DNA of 64,000 nucleotides, taken from assembly GCA_022494885.1 (NCBI GenBank), contig JAGVSM010001141.1:1-64000 (forward strand), read 5' to 3'. Origin of the DNA: Micrasema longulum (Eukaryota; Arthropoda; Insecta; Trichoptera; Brachycentridae). The translations under genes and the position numbers were made by a program. The notes beneath the pieces are model-generated. The model saw only the letters and a list, made by a program, of their open reading frames with translations, was not told the DNA's origin and made no database searches. Below, in pieces: positions 60,122 through 64,000 of this stretch (position 1 is its first letter; the number at the start of each line of letters is the position of its first letter).

Positions 60122-61027
60122 ATGTTTGAAAGTAGCACGTTTTCTGTACGGAAATCTTTAAATCCAATTTTCGTTGTTAAAAAAATGCTGGGGTTAAATT
60201 TAAAATCTAATAAAAACAGTATGAAGTGTTTAACGATTAAAGAATTTAGCATTATTAAGGTTATTTATATCATTTTGATATTTTCAGTTCAAATTTACAC
60301 TACAATAATGACTCCATCAAATTACGTAAGAGCCGAGAATGTTTTCTTCATAAATAAACTTAGAAGAATATCAGAATATATCATTCTTATAATGAACATT
60401 GCATTTGCATTTAATCACAAGAAACTGAAATATATTTATGATTCATTCGACAGCATTGATCGTCAAATGAACATGTATATCAAAATTAACAACAATAAAT
60501 CTCTTTACAAATTACAAGTCGTTGCAATATTGCTTTCTCTGGTTAAAGTTACATTTGCCACAGTGATGAATAATTTCTTTATTAGGAAATTTGTGTGGTC
60601 CTTTACGCTCGTTTTAAAAGTGTTCACTGTATTCACAGTACAGCTTATAAATTTAATTATATGGGTGGAAGAAATGGTTTTAATTTTTTCTCTAAACAAG
60701 AGATTTGAAACAATTAACCAGTTATTTTGTAATAAAATCGCCGCTTTTGGTAAGGCCAATTGCATGAAACTTTTTGGTTTAAAAGATAGTTATTTTCAAC
60801 TTTGTGAACTCGCTTTGTTACTGAACGAAGCATATAAAGAAGTTAATACAGCGATTATTTTTGAGTCTTTTGTAAAATTATTTATGGTGATTTTTATAAT
60901 ATTGTATGATGTGTTACAAACAAAAAGTCTGTCAGCTGCACATCTTATTCTGGCTTGCATTATGCTCGCTGAGTCCTGTGTGAAAATATGGTTTCTAGCC
61001 ACACAATATGATTCAACAAAACATGAG
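60122..61027 (+). CDS. Gustatory receptor (7tm_7 family), first coding exon
   Basis: A long open exon of 302 codons ends at donor GAG|GTAAGA in phase 0. The protein is hydrophobic, with about six membrane segments near residues 40-62, 80-99, 130-152, 157-183, 238-260 and 268-290. The spacing and the loop text FSLNKRFETINQLF fit insect gustatory receptors, as does the long intracellular stretch before the last pair of helices. The family's last helix and its TYxxxxxQF motif are usually on short 3' exons, and these are not in the window. The following intron holds a large LINE from 61130 on. Ligand is unknown. A start at 60122 is favoured because it is the first ATG of the frame. I see no frameshift, so it may be functional. 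The alternative, an odorant receptor, is less likely. Confidence 0.82.
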
Positions 61028-61319
61028 GTAAGAAACGTTTATATATTTATATCAATTATTGATTTACAAAGGATATAAAAGCGTACAAAAGCAGTCAAAA
61101 ATATAGTGCGTTGGTAAAAATAAGATTTAAATCATATCGTCGTCGTCGTTTTTTTCCTGGCCTTTTCACTTCTCAATTCGGGTGTTCTGGCCAGTGTCGA
61201 GTATTTTTGTTTTTTACATATATACACATGTTTTAGTAATATAATATGTACAAGTTAGTATGTTAGTATTAAATATAATATATACATATAATAATAAAAC
61301 ATATTTACAACTTTACACC

Positions 61320-62368
61320 ATTTACAACTAGATATTTACATAAGATTTTATATACACGTTTATTGGGTGGGGACAGGAGAGTTAGAATATGAATAGGGAA
61401 TGGGATATTAATATCAGAGAGGTCGGATAGGAAATCAGGATAACAATCATTTATGGGGCATCCAAAAAAATATGGTTTAAATCTTCCTCATCTAGCTGAC
61501 ATTCGCAAATGGCAGAGTCCCGGACATGGATTCTGAACAGGTGAGAACCATTGCAGCAGTGCCCAATGCGCATTCTGCATATGGAGGATGTTTCAAACTT
61601 GTTCAGAATCACTTTGGAAAACCAAGGTTTTTCTGATACATTTGGTTTCAGTTTGAAAAGATGTTTACCCTTGGCTTGGGAGGAGGCTACCCAATATTCT
61701 TGCCATGTGCGAAGTTGCTTCTCCTTCGTCATAACAAGGAGATCACCTAGTGGTAGTAAATTACTATAGGCAGGATCCCCGGAGTGGACCGCCTCCTTTG
61801 CTAACGCGTCCACTTTTTCGTTCCCGGGAATACCACAATGGCTAGGGATCCAGGACATAACAATACTCTTATTGGATGCCTCTGATAAAGATAGAAGAAA
61901 TCGAGTTTCCACGCAGAGCTCATCCTCGGGATAAGAGGATGGAGGGGATTTGATTTTTTGTAAGGCACTCAGGGAATCCGACAGGATAAGAAACTTGCTA
62001 TATTGTGAGCTTAAAGCGTATTTGACAGCTTCTCGGATTGCGATACATTCCGCTGTAAATACGGATGCATTCTTGTGCAATTTGTACAACTTTTGATAGT
62101 CGTCGTCTTCACAATATATGGCCGCACCCGTGTGGGTTGGTGAATCTGACCGAGATCCATCAGTGTAGATAATTCTCCAACCTATCCATCTTGACGACCT
62201 AATACGGTTAAATGTACACCGGGGCTGTAGGTGGCTTTCAACTCCAAATGTGAGTTCAATATTTGGGGCGTATATAGAAACTTTAAATGGAAAACGATAA
62301 AGGGGAAGAAGGTCTTTAGGGTTGATGTTAAATTCAAAAGATTTGTAAAAAAATAAAGCTGTTGACAA
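61320..62368 (-). pseudogene. LINE RNase H domain and C-terminus, frameshifted
   Basis: Frame 62368-61451 carries an RNase H type I domain. The four catalytic acids are visible in YTDGSRS (D), FTAECIAIREA (E), LILSDSLSAL (D) and KVDALAKEA (D). A Cys-rich stretch CECQLDEEDLNHIFLDAP follows, then a stop. Skipping one base continues the protein (INDCYPDFLSDLSDINIPF) to a second stop near 61320, so this stop comes from a frameshift. The RNase H removes RNA from RNA/DNA hybrids during copying. The domain looks intact, but the element as a whole is not. Confidence 0.9.
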
Positions 62369-64000
62369 GTAAAGGGAGCGGTTTATGGGACCAGAAAGAT
62401 GATGACGTCACACTATCAGAGAGTGATTTTACTTTTTTGAGGAGCAGGTTACTCTTTTGGACGGAGCATTTTAGCAAAAACCTATCCGCCAAATATTGTC
62501 TTCTCATTCCGAGCGGGGCATCAGAGGCCTCTACCTGTAAAGCGTTAATTGGAGAGGACTTCATTGCTCCGATGACTAGTCTCAGACTTTGGGATTGAAT
62601 CCGGTCGAGTCTTTGGAGATTCTTTTTTGAACATGGTTCTAAAAGGAACGAGGCATAATCGAGATGGCTCCGGATATACGCAGTATAAAAAAGTCTCTGT
62701 ATAAAAGGGTAGCTTCCCCACCATACTCGCGAGACTGCTCTTAACGTATTCAATCCGGCTTGACACTTGTTTACTATATGATTTATGTATGAGTTCCATG
62801 TAAGATGAGTGTCCAGAATTACTCCCAAGAACTTAATCTGGGTCGTAAAAGGGACTATCTCATCTCCATGCTGAATTTTTATGGTTGGGATTTTTCGCTG
62901 TCTACAGAAGGTTATGGCATTACTTTTACCAGTCGACAGGTCTAAACCATGATCCACTAACCAATTCCTGATATTTCTCATACCTAAATTTAGTACATTT
63001 TCCAGATTCTTTGGGTCCTTCCCATATGCATACATGAAGAAGTCGTCCGCGTACTGAAGCAAACTTGTCTCTGAGGGAACAATTCCGCTGATGTCATGCG
63101 TATAGATATTGAAGAGAATCGGGCTCAAGACAGAACCCTGAGGTAGTCCCTTGCTCAACTCTCTCTCCACCACAGCATGACCGCGAACACTGATTTCTTC
63201 CTTTCTGGAGAAAATCAAGTTTGCTATAAAAGAAGTGAGCTTTCGCGAGATTCCAATTCGTAGCATTTTAGCTTCCATATGTATTATAACATTATCATAT
63301 GCTCCACTTATGTCCAGACAGACACCGATTAGGAATTCTTTATTTGTCAGAGCGGCTCTGATATCGGATGTCAGAACCGATACGCTTTCAATAGTGCTCT
63401 TTCTTTTCCTAAATCCAAATTGAGACTCTGGGAGAATTTTTGAGCTCTCCACAAACCAGTCCAAGCGTTGTCTCACCATATGTTCCGCAACTTTTAACAG
63501 TGTGGAGGAGAGGGCTATGGGGCGGTAGGAAGTACCAAAATTTGGGTCCTTGTTAGGTTTAAGGATAGGAATGATGGATTGGGTTTTCCATGAAGGGGAA
63601 ATGTTACCTGATTCAAAGATCATATTGATCAGTGATAGGATGTAGGAGAGGGTAAGGTCACTGTTATGTTGTATGAAGCTATATAAGATACCGTCAATCC
63701 CTGGAGCTGAGTCCTTAAGCCGTGTCAGAACAGTCTTCAGTTCATCTGAACTAAAGCTATGATCCAACCAGCCTCTATCAGTAAACTGGTACCAATAGGG
63801 AGACTCATTCCAGTTATTAGCAGTCTGCGGGGCTAACTTGTTGGCGAACTCCTCAACCCACCCAAGAGACTCAGGACGTCTCACAGGTGGAGTGAAAGAA
63901 CCTCTAAATCTGCGTATCATGCTCCAAACGATCGATATTGGCACATCTCGCGATAAAGAACAACAAAAGTTTTTCCATCCTTCCCTTTTCTTGTTTCTTA
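62334..64000 (-). pseudogene. LINE reverse transcriptase, 5' partial, frameshifted at its end
   Basis: The open frame continues to the window edge (GWKNFCSLSRDVPIS upstream of 63944). Motifs in order: LKPNKDPNFGTSYRPIALSS, FGFRKRKSTIESV, motif A LDISGAYDNVI, GLPQGSVLSPILFNIYTHD, and catalytic QYADDFFMY. It then runs through a maturase-like thumb to LVIGAMKSSPINALQVE. It ends at a stop at 62334 just after overlapping the RNase H frame, so one indel separates the two domains. Endonuclease and any ORF1 would lie past 64000. The RT itself has all key residues, which suggests a fairly young copy. Confidence 0.93.

Larger units (their letters stand above)
61130..64000 (-). mobile_element. I-group-like LINE with RT and RNase H, 5' truncated by window edge
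   Basis: The element runs from beyond the window to a 3' end near 61136, where the tail on the minus strand is AAAAAAACGACGACGACGAT. Its ORF is broken at about 62335-62370 and again near 61455. The presence of RNase H after the reverse transcriptase places it with the I/Nimb/LOA-type groups. It lies in the first intron of the gustatory receptor gene. Confidence 0.9.

Noticed and set aside
60505..61002. Minus-strand frames opposite the receptor exon
   Set aside because: They are antisense shadows of a long AT-rich exon, with no domain.

Overview
This is a 64 kb piece of an insect nuclear genome. It is AT-rich and full of introns, with no bacterial-style operons. The host gene set fits an insect: two digestive chymotrypsin-like proteases, a TRMO tRNA methyltransferase, a SAXO-type axonemal microtubule protein and an insect gustatory receptor. 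I cannot settle the order from sequence alone. The provided reading frames do not show most host genes as single ORFs, so I rebuilt them exon by exon from splice sites and reading phase.

Layout. 1-5.5 kb (minus): chymotrypsin-like gene 1, four of five exons, with the GDSGG exon lying before base 1. 5.5-11.3 kb: dead LINE, SINE and foldback repeats. 11.35-20.1 kb (minus): complete five-exon chymotrypsin-like gene 2, 248 aa, with the same intron phases as gene 1. Both genes share a TATA box at the same distance from ATG, an upstream conserved block and a GATA-type motif. 20.1-24.4 kb: repeats and AT-rich DNA. 24.49-34.37 kb (minus): complete nine-exon TRMO gene, 444 aa. 34.9-36.1 kb: repeats. 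36.43-46.84 kb (minus): last four coding exons of a SAXO-like gene, including a 6 kb final intron. 47-60 kb: repeats and AT-rich DNA with no supported host gene. 60.12-61.03 kb (plus): long first exon of a gustatory receptor. 61.13-64 kb (minus): RNase H-bearing, I-group-like LINE that runs off the window and carries at least two frameshifts.

Repeats shape most of the window. There are about twenty LINE 3' fragments from several families and several tRNA-derived SINEs. Three TIR/MITE-like families are present, plus one hAT element with terminal repeats and a likely target duplication. A foldback family (called Rep-1 here) has at least fourteen copies, four of them palindromic. One Rep-1 copy sits inside a LINE and itself contains a SINE. 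A second unclassified family (Rep-2) has five copies. Family names Rep-1, Rep-2, MITE-A, MITE-B and MITE-C are mine. I found no clearly new biological system. The best candidates for follow-up are the Rep-1 foldback family, the shared protease promoter blocks and a near-perfect 46 bp hairpin at 40.0-40.15 kb.
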